This document shows, in pieces, positions 48,135 to 62,037 of a stretch of DNA of 64,000 nt. The DNA is from Schistosoma mansoni (lineage: Eukaryota > Platyhelminthes > Trematoda > Strigeidida > Schistosomatidae): positions 20,852,435 through 20,916,434 of the forward strand of contig NC_031495.1 in the NCBI RefSeq assembly GCF_000237925.1, given 5' to 3'. Each line of letters opens with the position of its first letter. Positions within the stretch are counted from its first letter, which is position 1. The notes under the pieces were generated by a model. The model was given only the letters and a program-made list of their open reading frames with translations, was not told the DNA's origin and searched no databases. The position numbers and the translations under genes are program-made.

Positions 48135-48442
48135 ATGAGAAATATGGAACATTGTACGAAAGACAATAGAAACGACTCGGCAACAAAAACAAAAGTTATG
48201 GACTCAACTCTTGATAGTCTTCTAGGACCATCAGAAGTTGGTAGAACCGCTGAAGACCCTAAATCTACAGCGATTATTTACTTGGAGAAACATGGAATTT
48301 TGAGACTTATGCAAGTATAATTCACCTAACAAATTTTCAGATGACTAAGAAACTTGTTTACGAAATAGCTTTATTTCAGCCTGACGACCCTATTCAATAC
48401 ATGATAGACCATGTAGAAAATATTAGGGATCGCATAGACTGA
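48135..48442 (+). CDS. Small protein with RIIa/Dpy-30-like docking motif (93 aa, two exons)
   Basis: Exon 1 (48135-48314, 60 codons) begins with ATG directly after an in-frame TGA and ends at CAA|GTATAA. A 26-nt intron (48315-48340, ending TTTTCAG) leads in phase 0 to exon 2 (48341-48442, 33 codons and TGA). The spliced C-terminal half reads IIYLEKHGILRLM, TKKLVYEIALFQPDDPIQYM and IDHVENIRD. The pattern YLEKHxI...L...LVxxxPxDPIxFM is that of the RIIa/Dpy-30-like dimerisation-docking helix pair found in cilium and sperm proteins such as AK8, TEX55-type and radial-spoke proteins. The N-terminal ~35 residues are polar and look disordered. A sperm-tail or cilium role is inferred from the motif. 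No exact family member was recognised. AATAAA at about 48840 could end the transcript. Confidence 0.72.
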
Positions 48443-49356
48443 TAGAAAACATACACTTATTAGTCAAACACTTCGCCTTAAGTACTGACACTTAACCTTC
48501 AAGTCATTTTACTCTGTGGTAAGCGATTCATTATATAGCTATCAAAATACCTTTTGAACTAGAAATTCACTGGCCTAAAAGTGTCTCGTAGCTTGCATTT
48601 TTGTGAACAGACTACAAGTAAATTATTTGGATCAAGTGAATATATCATCCTATTTTCCATATATAAATATGTCCTAAATACCTTCTATTTTTATTTCTCC
48701 GAATGACTTTTGTCTGTAGATTGATTAGACTTTACTCAGGGAACCAGTTTTTGTGCCGAAAACGCAAACCAATGTGCATTGTGTTGTGTAATATAGAAGT
48801 TATTTAATTGTGTGTCTCACTTACTGTTCTGTAAATTTCAATAAAAATGGGGCTTAGTAGCTCGCCGATTATTGTTTGTAACGAAATCATCACACCTAAG
48901 CAGAAACGGCGTGGAGTCAAGCAGAAGTAATCGATATCATACTTTGTGGTTGATCCCGGGAAGAACGTCGGCTAATTAGAAAGCAGGTAATAGAAACGAA
49001 TAGTCTATGACATAAAACCCAAATAATTGAAATATATGTGTATATACACTCTTTTTGTGCGGTAGATAAAGTTTAATGAGTTTACTAATCGTACATATAG
49101 ACTCCGATTGGAGTTCGTTCTATACAAAGCTCCTCCATTTTATCTAACCTTGACGGCCTTTGTAAGGCAGAATATGGTCATTTAATCGTGATAGTATTAC
49201 CTCAACATTTATAGTGTAGACCTGTCATTGAACTTATGAAATAACGTCTATGAACGATGATTGTAAGCTTTAAGATCTTCAATCATTCGTGTAGATGGTA
49301 GTCCATGATTGTATGAACGGCATATAAATAGGCAGTTCTTCAGTATTGATTAGATT
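48443..49356. other. Intergenic stretch
   Basis: Probable 3' flank of the small docking protein, with an AATAAA near 48840, and the 3' flank of the minus-strand cysteine-rich exon. Nothing else was seen. Confidence 0.4.
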
Positions 49357-49613
49357 TTAATCCATGGGTGCTCTAGATTGACATGACAAACATCCTTGGA
49401 AATTTCCTAAACCACATGAAGTACGCTCGTAATTGCCGTTTGAGATACAATATACGTCAGCACCACGTGCTTCCCACAACTTATTTACCACACTACATCG
49501 TACTAACTGTGTATTTGCAAAAACAAGGTGCTTATCGACTCCAAGCATCTTAAGAACAAAATATAGACACTGTTGAGTTATCTCATAATACAGTTCATTA
49601 CATTTGAAGTTCC
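49357..49613 (-). CDS. Cysteine-rich terminal exon, possible SCP/TAPS (venom allergen-like) domain end or pseudogene
   Basis: After a TTTTGCAG acceptor, 84 codons run to TAA. Features: HLVFANTQLVRCSVVN, ADVYCISNGNYERTSCG and NFQGCLSC. SCP/TAPS proteins have the order HxxQxVWxxTxxxGCxxx...VCxYxxxGN followed by a Cys-rich end; here W is F and GC is RC, so similarity is partial. The exon is entered in phase 1 and no upstream exon was found within 1.4 kb on the same strand. It may be a stray or decayed gene piece. Schistosomes have many VAL genes, so either a divergent member or a pseudogene is possible. Confidence 0.35.
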
Positions 49614-50213
49614 CTGCAAAATTCTATTGTCCACTGTCTTTGATCTGATTGTTTAGCCCATAACATAAAGTGTCATCGAAAAAGTTATTCATAAAAGATG
49701 TCATTCATCTCAAAGCGCGTTCTAGAGGCTGTTGTACAGTAACAATATAATTTTGACAAGTCGAGATGAATAATATCTCTAAACTAATTTTCATTCAGTA
49801 TCCTTAGGATCCAAATTAATCATATGGACTGTAGACAGTTTATGTGAATGGACTGCTGTTATTCAGTGATAGCTTCAATCTCTTGTCGCTCAAAAGTGTC
49901 GGTATACCATAATTTTGGTAACCATATGTTCAAACTGTACATTAGTAATAATTAATATTCATACTAAGTATTTGTAAAAACATCAAACTTTTATTTGGTA
50001 TCTTTTCATGGCATGTCAATGCATGTATGGAAAACAGAGCACACTGAAGCCACTCAAAGATGAATTATGATGAACATTTTCTGAAAATTATAGCAGTTGA
50101 GTATCAATACAATTTTCTGGTAACTAATAAAAGTGAAACAACTCCATTACTTTTCGATTAGTCGGGAAAGTCTTTTAAGAGAATGATAAATTTAAATCCC
50201 GAGACGCATGGAA

Positions 50214-50737
50214 TTTGTTTATTTATTTATTTGAACACATAAATATTGGTACAAAGGGGCACCAAATTCATATGCACCATACAAGTCACTTGATTTGTGT
50301 GTGGGCTGTGATACTGCCCGGGCGCCCAGACCGAAGTAGGTATTTTCTTAGGGGGCCACACTCAGAGCCTTTGACACAAACATCTGATCCATAAGGCAGT
50401 GGAGCAACGTCAGGAGATGTACTCCCATGGTAGCCGGTGACCAACGATCAGTTTATGCGCCACTTGTTCCTTCAGCACCCTGGATCCCATGTGCACCATT
50501 GGTTTAGAATCACGGTTTTCCAACTCCCGTAGGTGGATCCTCTGTGTTCACAAACCCGGTCAGAGCGCCGGACATTCGCTTATCGTCCTCTTAATTCCGT
50601 AAACAATACCCGCAGCCACGAGAAGGCAGTGGGTAGGACTTCCCTGGTAGTGGCTGTATACATGTGGCCATGTGAGAGCATTTGGAGAGAGAGAGCTGAC
50701 CCTCTCCACCCTCGGCAGTGCCAGGGCATTTAGGGGC
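50214..50737 (-). mobile_element. Non-autonomous RTE derivative, full length
   Basis: Complete from the TATTTATTTATTTGAACAC tail (50214) to GCATTTAGGGGCG (50737), moderately diverged. It sits just downstream of the SAV1 terminal exon. Confidence 0.8.
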
Positions 50738-51070
50738 GTTAAGATTAAATAAATCTTGGGGATACAACTAACCCCTGATAATTGTTTTCAACAAAGTGAA
50801 GGAATTCTGGTGGGAGTATAGAATATATTTGAAACTTTAAGCAAATATTCAGTTTTTTACCAAAAGTTTCATCTCACTATAATATAACTAACTGCTTAGT
50901 CAACATGAAAGTCTAAACACTTAAAACCTGTGAAAATTCTTGCCAAGAGTCCATAATTAGTGTATTTATTCAGAAATAAATAGTAAACAGATTTTTATAC
51001 AAAAGTGAATGAATAAGAAATCAAACACTTTAGAATTTCTTAAAGAATTAAAGTATAAATGAAGGTTAAG

Positions 51071-51253
51071 TTAAGGATCTGTAAACTGGGGGAAGGTTTT
51101 CTCTGGCGGTCGAATTGCAAACATGTGAGAAACTACTGACATTCTTTCTTGTTCAAAGGATACCACTAAAGCATGAAGATCTTGGTAGAACAGTTGATCT
51201 AAACCATAAATCATTTCCATCAGAGACTCTAATTTCAAATATCGAAACCGGCT
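51071..51253 (-). CDS. SAV1: SAV1 terminal exon: SARAH domain
   Basis: After TTTTTCTTAG the frame runs 60 codons to TAA (51073-51071). RYLKLESLMEMIYGLDQLF and YQDLHALVVSFEQER align with the human SARAH helix (KWELFQLADLDTYQGMLKLLF, KELEQIVKMYEAYR when read in two parts). The opposite-strand 66-codon frame over the same bases is its shadow. Confidence 0.85.
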   Translation of the reverse strand, partial: SRFRYLKLESLMEMIYGLDQLFYQDLHALVVSFEQERMSVVSHMFAIRPPEKTFPQFTDP

Positions 51254-54200
51254 CTAAGAAAAATTTAAAACAAAGGAAATCGAGAAGCAAAAATATTAAA
51301 ACAGCAAGTAAATAGAAGTTCAAGATATCACATACATAGGGTCTCAATGGAAATGTTGGTTTGCAGTAGTTAAGATCATAAGATGGTGCTATTAATCTAA
51401 GTATTAGCCAAAAGACACCCCTTAACGGTCACCCGAATCTTAGTAAAAATTAGTAGAAAACATACTAATCATCTGAAGTAAAGGTTATTTATGATTATAC
51501 AGACAAAATGAGCGGAATAGAATTGGGAGAAAACCACGTACAGTGACTATAGTTAAGTGTAACCATGTAAGCTTTTAAAGGAAATCTACCAAGAACAATC
51601 ACAAATCCTAACTTTCGAAGACATTTCGGCAATCTCACACATGAAATCCATAACCAATTCTTACAGTACTGACTATGGTTTCATAACTGGTTTCTTCTTT
51701 ATATACACACGGCCGAAAAAGAGTAACAAACAAATAGGTATCCAACGAACATGTAATACCACAAATTATACTAAAACTAAGTAGTACTAGTAGAAGTCAT
51801 AAATCAATCTGAGTTACCATACACCGGACAGTACCAATCATTCCTAATCAAGAAAACCATTCGGAGGATTTCTTATGATGTATATGTTGTTATAATTTAC
51901 TAACCATGGATCCGGTCAATAAGAATATTTATATAATTTCTGGTTCAATAGATGATAACTACCAAGTCATTTCGTCTCATCTGGATTGCAAACAGAATAA
52001 AGTATCATTTAGAACAGTTGGGAGCTACTAGGTAGGTTAATGAATTAAAACAGCCAGTTATTATGTAGAAATTCACTCCCTCTTAGAAGTATACAAATTT
52101 AGAAAAAATTGCTAATTATCGATATTTTTAAGCATTGTTACGGAAAAACATCATAGAAGATATATTGTATATAATACTGCCAAAAAGAAAATATTGATTA
52201 AGAAACCTGTATTATATTTCTAAGCTTAGACATCACTGTTAGTGTCAATGCAAACTTGATTAACAGATGATAATAAAGTGGACTTCAATTTTCGTATCCA
52301 AATGCACATAGACATACGCATATGCTTGTCTATAAAGACATGGAGATGTACATAGATGTAAAACTGATATTCTTATTGCCCACTCGTTATTCCCAGTCAC
52401 GTGCTTATTATTTGGTATGTGCTAGAAAAATATTACCATAGAGAAATTCACACATACCAGAATTTGTCCAATCAGGTTTGAAAGTATTCTGTTATTAAGG
52501 TTTTTTACGAAAATCATTAATACTATTACGATTGTTGTTTGTGAACAATTTTACATGCAAGTGTTTATTCAACAAATTGAAAGAAATAGGGAATTTGTGC
52601 ATAAATGTTCACAAATCTGTGCCATTAAGTTAAACTGTATTAAATCGTTGTTTAACATTTAAGTATTATTCCAATTCTTCAGAATAAAAACTAGTCTACA
52701 TTCATACAAATGTTAAGTATTTGACTTACAAACTTGGAGGTCTGATATTTAACAATATAAGTTTGAGATTTTGTTTTTAACAATGTAATAAGGTGAATAA
52801 AAGAGAAATGAAAATTAACGTATATAAAATAAACTTGATATTTATGGTCTACAAAGAAAAGTATTAAAAAAATTATGTTCGACTATGAAAAGGAAGGAAT
52901 GTGCACTACACGATTAACAGGTGATTATTTTAGTTAGTCCATGTAGAAAAAGTTTCTATCGACGATGATCGTCTCTATTTCGTTTAAGTAAACCAGAAAG
53001 ATATTAAAATATAAACCATTCAAACAAGGTGTATACATGGATTTTTCCTTTCCTATCATTAGTATTACTAAATTTACTACTTTATGGAATCCTTGCTTTA
53101 AAGTTATAAACTTTTTATATTAATTATAAACGATGTCACTAGTAATATACAAATATCGTTGAATTTAGAAGAAAGTAAAGAAAAAGCAAAACTTATAGAA
53201 ATCTGTTACAAAAGTGCAATTAGTACATTAAAGCGAAATTCCAGGCACTGAAAAAACAATTCACAAGTCAAGATATATATATATAGCCGAAAATGAGATT
53301 TGTCCGCAAGATAGATTTAGGGAAGTAAGGTATTCTAAGTGAAATTCCTTATTTAAGTTAACCTATTGGATAATTTTTACATTTACTGTACATATGCAAT
53401 TTATTGTACAATATGAGAAACTGACCATTTGTTTTAAAATATATAATACAATTAATTATAGTTGAAGAATAGGTCACAAGTAAGTTTTCAGTTATGATAC
53501 CATTTATGCAACAGTTAACAGTTAGGAATTTTCATACTTAAAAGTTATCACATAATAATTATGATGAGATACACCTATCCATTTAATATGAGTAGATTCT
53601 TTTAATTATGCAAACAGAAAGTAGGTTGTTGTCAAAAAAACCGAAACAGTAGAAAACCACAAATAATACAAAATTCCTTTATTGTGTATCATTGGATGAA
53701 AATGATAACCAGAACATATATATAACAATTCTAATAAATTTAAGTTAGAGTATAAACTTACTATAAAGTATTGCTCTTGTTCTGAGTTAGCATTTTTATA
53801 TGCTCCCACTTCACTGTGGCAATCTGCAAGACAGATAAAAACATTTAAATAAAAAATTAGTAAAGTTAAATTGAACATAAATTGAATATTGAATCAGCCA
53901 TTATCTACATATTTGAATAAATGTGGGGAAAAACTGATTAGAAAAAATATATTGTTTTAAGTGAACATTGTCTTCACTGCCAATTCATTGTAGGACAAAC
54001 ATGAATGGTCTAGCTATTTCCACCATAATCGAGTCTTCACAACATTTTCTTTAGCATGATAAGTTATCGCAAATATATTCTAGTCTTACAATAAGTTAAT
54101 TATAATTATCTAATAAATCAAATTCATTTATATTTCATGGTTAAAGTAAATAGTACTTTATGATCAATAACGGGTTGAATGAATTGTAATACAGTTATCC

Positions 54201-57200
54201 ACTTCAGACAATGGATGAACGGTTGCACAGGATCATGGATCGATTGAAGTTAGGCATTAACACCGTTGGATGCCGGCCCAGTGGTCTAGAGGTTGGGCGT
54301 TCGCGCGCGGAACCGAAGGTCCTGGGTCCAAGTACAGTGAGCAGGACCATGGATCTGCATCGCTGAGGAGTCCCATACAAGGACGAAACGCACATCCAGT
54401 CCCTAAAGGTCTTCAACAGTGGTCTAGCTTAGATTGACTTGTGAATTCAACTTGAAAATACTGCAATCCCCACAAATTCCCGAAATTGATAAGTATTTTA
54501 TGATAAATAAAAGGGTTGAAAGAATTGTTGCTTTCAAAGAGTTTTGAAAGTAGTAGAACATACAATAATATTTTTTCTAAATTGATTCATCATCAAACTA
54601 ACGCTTGAATACGTGAACACAATACTATGACTAGTTTATGTAAAAAGATTTACAAATTGCACTCATCTCAAGCTCCTGTTGGAATATATCTGATGAGAGT
54701 AATGAAAAACAACGAAAGATACATTGACCATTAACCAAGATGTTGAAATCTGTTTTAAAATTCTTAGAATGAATAAATATTTTAGCAATTTTTGAAGAGA
54801 AAATTTTTCTATCAATACAAATAAACATACCAAGTAAATTATGCCGTAGGGATAATTGTAGTTTACGTAGATCAGTAAAGAAACTTTTACGTTCTACTTC
54901 AGGATCTTTTAAAGGAGCATTAATCCAAAGGTTGGGATGATGACGTTGACAATGAGGAATAAGCAAACTAAGAAATATGCAGTAAAAATGTATTGAAAAC
55001 TTATGGGTTTGGTTTAAAGCAGAAAAAAAGTCAATGACCTTTATTCCAAAATTATGGTATTGAATTAACTCTCACTTGAATTTTTCCCTAAAAGTCTAAG
55101 TAACACTTTATATATTTTACTTAGTTAAGGATACAAAGTGATTATAGTAGTAGTACTAATAGTCGTAGTAGTTTGTTTTCTAGATTCTTTGTCTACATTC
55201 CATATAACATCACGTTATGAAGTAATAAATGTTTAAAAATACATCATTACAGTTCCTGTAAACTATGGAGATAGAGAAACACCGTATAGTATAGTTCAAG
55301 TTCACCTTATGTTAAGAGATGGTAACCAAAGAATTAATCAGTATTCGGCTATGTCTTAATATGAATCTGGTATCTAGAAAGTATTTTATCCTACGGAAAC
55401 TGGGGAATAAGCAGATATAATTTGTAACACTACGCCAAAAAGTATTTAGTGTTAAGTGGATTGTAGTGGAACTGTAATGAGAGAAGATAGTACAAACGGG
55501 ATGTTGATGAGCATTAATGGAACAACCACTAGTGAAAGGTTAATTTCTGTAGAGGCACAACAGATTTTCAACTTATTAGACATCAAACAATTTATACACG
55601 TTTTTGATATTATTTTTATTCGTAGTCTATTTCACACTACTATAAACTTTTCTGATACTCCTTTTAATTATCAAAATATCGTGTCAGCTGTCAACAAAAA
55701 TAAAATAAAAGTAATCAGGTATTCATTCATACATTGAACACAAACAAGTATTGTCTATATTATGGGATGGAAACTGGACAAATTATGCTTCCCCTGTGTA
55801 AATATGGATATAACAGACAACCAGTAGTAATGTAGAGATTATGATTAACAGAATCTACTGACAATAACTATGAGCTTTACATAAAGCAATTCACTTAGGT
55901 TAACCGATTCGATGTATCTTGTATAAGGTTTTACATTATTGTATTTGATTATTCATGTTGAATTTTTTTCATGTTGATGCATTGTTTTAGCCTTTACGTT
56001 CCAAACAAAATGAAAGACATTTTATTTCTAATAGTTCGTTCTAAGGAAACACTTTGATACACTTGATAAACGATTTCCAAAACAGACTCCTATAATATTA
56101 AGGTACAGGAAGTGGATTGATAATTAACAACTTTTGCCGATGTGATTTATTATTATGGATTTGCTGAAATTATACTAATGACGTAGGGACTCATGAAGTT
56201 CATAAATGCTATCAAACAATTGATTCAAAAAGAGAGAAATGTAACATAATGTCATTCTAAGCAACTTCAAAGAGGTGATTATTTCATGAGAGATGATTTT
56301 GATCAGTTGACCATTTTGCTATCAGACGACCAAATACAGATCCAAATAATGTTTTAACTTGTATTGAGACAGCAGTCTGCCACCCAATGTACTAGAAAAC
56401 CCCATTTGACTTTAATTAGCTAAGGTTCCCATCTAAAAATGTGTCAGTAGACTAGATGATAAAGAAAGAAATTACCCTGGGGTTAATTCAATGTTCCATT
56501 GAAATAAGGAACTTTCAATACACACTAACATTATGACATGGATCTCATGTCGAAAAAATGTTTACTAGTATGACAAGACAGTTTGATGTTTGTTTCAATA
56601 CTGATGGTGAAGAAGTTAAATATTAGTTAAAAGACAAACATTTTCTGAATAATTAAATTTCTCTTCCATCTAAATTATCAGAACAATGAGTTTCCCTGTA
56701 TTTCAAAACTAAACATAAAGTGTATATAATCATTGGACTGAAAGTATTTTAAGAGATTAAATGAACTGAAAGAAATGATGGACAAATAAGACAACTTCCA
56801 ATATATATTATCACCCATTTAAAACGATAAGTATGAGTATTTCATATAAATGGAGACTAAAAATAAATTCCTCAATGTCAAGGATTAATTGAAGTTAGAC
56901 ATGTACACCGTTGGATGTCAGGTCAGTGGTCTAAAGGTTAAATGCTCAAAGCGAAACCTAAAAGTCTTGCATTCGATCCCAGGTGGGGATGGGTACTACT
57001 GAGAAGTCCCATACTAGGACTAAACAGATGTCCTGTCCTTTTAATTTTTAATGGTTGTCTGACCGGAAACAATCAGTGATATAAACTATAAAATTTTAAC
57101 AACCCCTTTTTTTAATCCCTGTAATAAAAATTCCCCAAACTTGATACACTCGTATATATCCGATTGATAAGAACAATGCTTAAAATCATAAAACAGATTT

Positions 57201-60200
57201 GTAGATATGTAGTTGTCTGTTTATTGGACATTAAAAAAGCAACTAAAAAGGATAAATTTTTCTATACTAACCCATAAATAAACAAATAAAAGTAGAACAT
57301 GGTAATGTAATAATTACTATTAATAATAATGGTAATTTTTTCATTATTTACTTTTGATAGTAAACACCTGATTGACTTGAATCAACGCGTTCCCATCCCA
57401 GTGGTATATACGGTCCAATGAGTGGATGATTCCATGTGGATCGTCTGGTTGAATCACATGTATAATATGATCGACCAAGACCTGATCGTCTTTCAGACCA
57501 TCCATTCGGTAAAATTAAACGACTATTGTTGTCCATTTCAATTAATGACTAGTAAATATTTGTTTTAATAAAAGAAATCACTCAAATAAAGTTAGAAGGC
57601 ATATTTGGTGATAAATTAAAACAAGCATAAACATCTATCTTTTATTAATAAAACAGTTAGATAAAATGATTAACAGAAAATGAACTAAAACTACATTGAA
57701 AAAAGCATATAGAATTACTCAAAGTATTCAGAAATTTACACGTAAAACTTACTGAAATTTTTGAATAGAAATTAGAATGATCCATTAAAGCTAATCCCGG
57801 TTCAACGGGTAATTCCGGAGCTAAATCAAAACTTGACTTAGTATATCTTATTCCTATTCTACTTTGATTATGGTAAGCGGCTAAATCATTAGCACTAAAC
57901 GAATTAGTCATTGAGCGTAAAGCCGGTGACTGTAAAACATTGTTACCATTATTATTATTGTGATGAAAGAAGTTTTGTGCATCATTTGTTTGATCTGACA
58001 GTATAAATACCTGGTTACTTGGATTAACTGCATAATAATGCTCACAACGATTGCTATTTTGTTTAAATCTATCAAGTTCTGAAGCTACTCCACGTTCAGA
58101 TGTATGATTTGATAAATTATCTGTTTCAGATGAATATGTAAACCCAGCATTTGCACTACCAGAACGAGGCATGCAATTTGTAAATCGTCCATAAGTCGGA
58201 CGTTGAAAATAAGCATTCCAATTGTAGTTTTCTGTAAGATAAAAAGTTAAATGGGTTAATGCATTTACCCAATGTATACATGTATCATATGGAGATCATA
58301 AAATTCTTAGTTATGTATCTCAAAATAAAGGAAATGTAATGTCTTCAATCAAAAACAAGCATATGGTGGAAAATTCTGAATTTCACATGTTTTTGAAAAA
58401 TTATATCAATTGATGTAAGCAAAGTCAGATTAAATAACGCGACAAATGTTTAATAATGAACATGTAAGATACTGTTACAATAACTGCAAGTGTATGTATG
58501 CATTTTGTAACCGCTCCATTTCGTATTCATTATATCAACTTTATTAAACAATAAATAATTTCAGTCGAATGAAAAGTGGTGTAGTGTTCTATTTTTATAA
58601 TCCTCGCAACATTTTCCTTCAAATTAAAATTTTTCCTTGTCTATATTACACAGACTACGTTTTTATTTATTATTAACAATATCGTTGAGTATTTGTGCAA
58701 ACGCACGAGAAAAAAGGCCGTTATGCATATCCCAGATTTCCTTTTTTTGGCAAAATAACGTTTTAATAACATTAAGATAGAGAAAGCAGATGAAAATATA
58801 TTACCTATGGATTTTTTAATCGACCTAAAATTAAAGCAATAAATTGTCCAAATATTTCGGATTATTCTAATATTTTAGGAAGTAGAAATGTCACAATCTA
58901 GATAACCATTTAGTGAAATATAAATTAATCTTATTTACCAACATACAATTGAAAAAAAGCTTTTGTTTACTAATTTACAAAGTAGGGATTCGTGTACTCG
59001 CGTTTAAATTACGCATATTGAGTTGGGACTAGTGATTGTTACTTTACGACTGATTAAAACCAAAGTTGGCGGGACGGGATTCAATTCTGCCATATATAGC
59101 TGAAATTTAAGTAAGTTAATTACTAAATCGTATCTTTAGACGTTTAGTCAGAATTGGTCACAATGACACAGAACCATTTACTCTATATATCGAGTTCCTG
59201 TATTTCATTATAAACATCTTTTCATTTGTGCTTCCTGAACTATATTACGGGTGTTTACTCTTTTTCATGATCATTACTACTAGATTACTTTAACTCCTTC
59301 GTTATTCATTCTGTTAATTTCATATTATCTTGCTAATATAATGCAGTGATTTAAAGTAACGAAGCCTTATTCCAGGCTGTACGTCCATTAAAACTGACAA
59401 ATCTCCACTTATCGGTAAACATAGACAGCATTTATACTGAAAATATAAAGGAATGAAGTATGAATTTCAAATTTATGGGTAATATATTTAACCTCGAAAC
59501 TCAGGCAGTAAATGAACATACAAAAACTAGTATGCATCATTGATCTTTGAAAAGCATGACATTAAACAGAAAACTTTCCAACTTGTATCAGTTTGCTTAA
59601 TTTTCTTAAAATAACACGAGAATTTTTTTAACAAACTGACACCTGCCGTAATTTCAAGTTAGACTAATATTCACTAATTTGACAGCATATAACTGTACAC
59701 ATAAAAATACTTTTTTTGAAAATACCACGAAAAGTACATCAGATTAGGTATGTGTTCGCATAAAACTTAAATTAACCTAATGTGAAAATATATAGAAAAA
59801 AGAAGTCGTGTAAAGAATGCTTCAAGTGTACGAAACCCGACACATTCAACTACTTGTATTCACACACACACACGGGAGAAAGAATGGTGAAAAAAATAAA
59901 TAAACAAAATGTCAAGTGCCACCAACAACGAATTTTCAAACAAAAGGGCATCTCTGCCAATATATCATCTGGCATTCATTAAATTTAACACTGAAGTGTA
60001 CAGAGAAAAACACACAAAGGGAAAAAGATGAAATACATATAAATTATAATTATATTACAAGTGAATAATTAGTTTTCTCACTGTGGAACAAAGGATTCTT
60101 TAGACAGAAGTTACAAAATAAAACAATAATTTATAATCGCTCTTATTTCTCTAAGTGAATGAATTCGGGAAAATGTTGAGAAAAAGTAAGCTGATTAATC

Positions 60201-61995
60201 CAAACTGTTTTTTTCCTGTTACATGTTCCGCCTGATTTATAACAAGCAATCGTATTTTTTTAGCTAACCACAGTTCTCAGTGAATGAAAATATTGTTTAG
60301 TTCCTTTTAATAATAAATATGCAGGAATATGGTTGGTAGGGGAATTATGTTTAGAAGTATGAACTGATTTCCTATTGTATAGAGTGTGTGTGAAGATTCT
60401 TGTGTTAGCGATTTATCTAAATTTGTCTAATTAGGATGTAATTGTATTAGAGGTATCTTAAAATATAGATTTTTTAAGGCAACTTTATCAGTGACTAACA
60501 AAAAGTAATCGTCAAAGGACTCTATTATATTAATAAGAATATTAACTTCAACGAACAGCTAGGTTTAGGAGGATGTATGAAAACACTTTCATTTTACTTG
60601 TTCACTTATTTGACCACCTTTTGATAATAAAACATGTATAATTATTCTTAACCAGAAAAACTTGTCGCTCACATATTTATTGTAACAAATACATATGATG
60701 CTTTCGAACAATATTTTGCTCGTTTCTTTTAACATGATAAATAACTTTCTGCCACTAATATACTGTTCAAAATAATTTTAGATTTCATGTGTGCATGATA
60801 TTATTTTCATAGTTCACAACTTCTAATAATGCTGCAAAACATTACACATCTTGGGCAGTCATTAAAGAACAAAATTCTTAGATCGTTCATAATTACGAAT
60901 GGTAATCTTACGATAGTGGGTTTGACTGTGAAACGGTGAAACGAAAAAATATAGTTAAGAGAGCAATTTTATTCTAACATGTGAGAGTAACAAATTAAAT
61001 CAGTTCTCTTATCAGTATTACGTATATTATTGAGGGTCTCAATAGTTAAATGAGTCAAAAAATATAGCCAATAGGACAACTATTGATTTTACAACGGTAA
61101 TATAAAAAGATTTACGGACTAATTTTTTCTATGTTTATTGTATATATTTTTATTGTTCATCAGTCCTTTTTACCGTCTCAACTTACATCCTTTCTATCTG
61201 ACGTAGTACTAAGGTTCTCTCAATTCACACTTGTATCCTAGAGTGGTGTTCACAGTTCCTTCAACCATTATTTCAGTAGTTAGGTATACCGTAACTAAAG
61301 TGAGCAAAATTTCTTGAACTAACAACATTGTATCATCCGAGAACAAAATATCTTTTTAATACCACTAACTTATCACGAGACATTTTGTTTTACTGGAAGT
61401 ACTCTAGAAGCATATGATAGGCAGTGCCGTAAATCATGTCCAGTGACACTTCTAAGCCTAACGAATAATGTTTAGCTCGGTAAACTAAACATGATTTAAT
61501 GCAGTTGGAGGCAAGAAACACAATAAAATGAGATACTTTCGTTAGGAATTCTCAAATAAACATCAACTTACCTAGGTTATTGTTGTTATTATAAGAAAAT
61601 GGATCCCAGCGAACAGTGTTCATGCAAGGAAACCAAGGATAACCAGGTGGAGGTGAATACACACCTGATGGTCTGTAAGCTGCATAAGAATTTGTTGGAA
61701 TTCTATCCGAATAGGTGTAGTTTATATTAGCAAATCGTTTGATTCCATCAGGATTTGCACATGAGCATAGACCACTGGCTGCTGTTGCTTGTAGTGGGTT
61801 TTCTGTAGTCTGTGGGTCATAGGAGACGAAATGACAACTTTCAGCCAAAGGGGATGTACAATTGCCTTCGTACACATGTGCATGGTTTGGATCCATACAG
61901 CAAAAATGCCCCGATGGCGAATAGTTTGGTGGAGAATTCATCTGCGTATTGTAAAAGCAGATAATATGCGAAAGATTTCATAACATTTTGCACCA

Positions 61996-62037
<42 letters not shown>

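Noticed and set aside
51115-51315. 66-codon plus-strand frame at 51.1 kb
   Set aside because: It overlaps the SAV1 SARAH exon on the other strand, which has clear homology and splice sites; the plus frame is its shadow.
52930-53150. Open minus-strand stretch ending FLVYLNEIETIIVDRNFFYMD as a possible SARAH exon
   Set aside because: It lacks the SARAH pattern and a good acceptor, and the real SARAH exon was found at 51071-51253.
55456-55737. 93-codon plus-strand frame MDCSGTVMREDSTNG...
   Set aside because: No recognisable domain, located antisense in a SAV1 intron, and AT-rich enough for a chance frame.
59782-59982. Plus-strand frame with SCKECFKC and HTHTGER resembling a C2H2 zinc finger
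   Set aside because: The spacing is wrong for a C2H2 finger, the HTHT comes from a CA microsatellite and it lies antisense in a SAV1 intron without further fingers.
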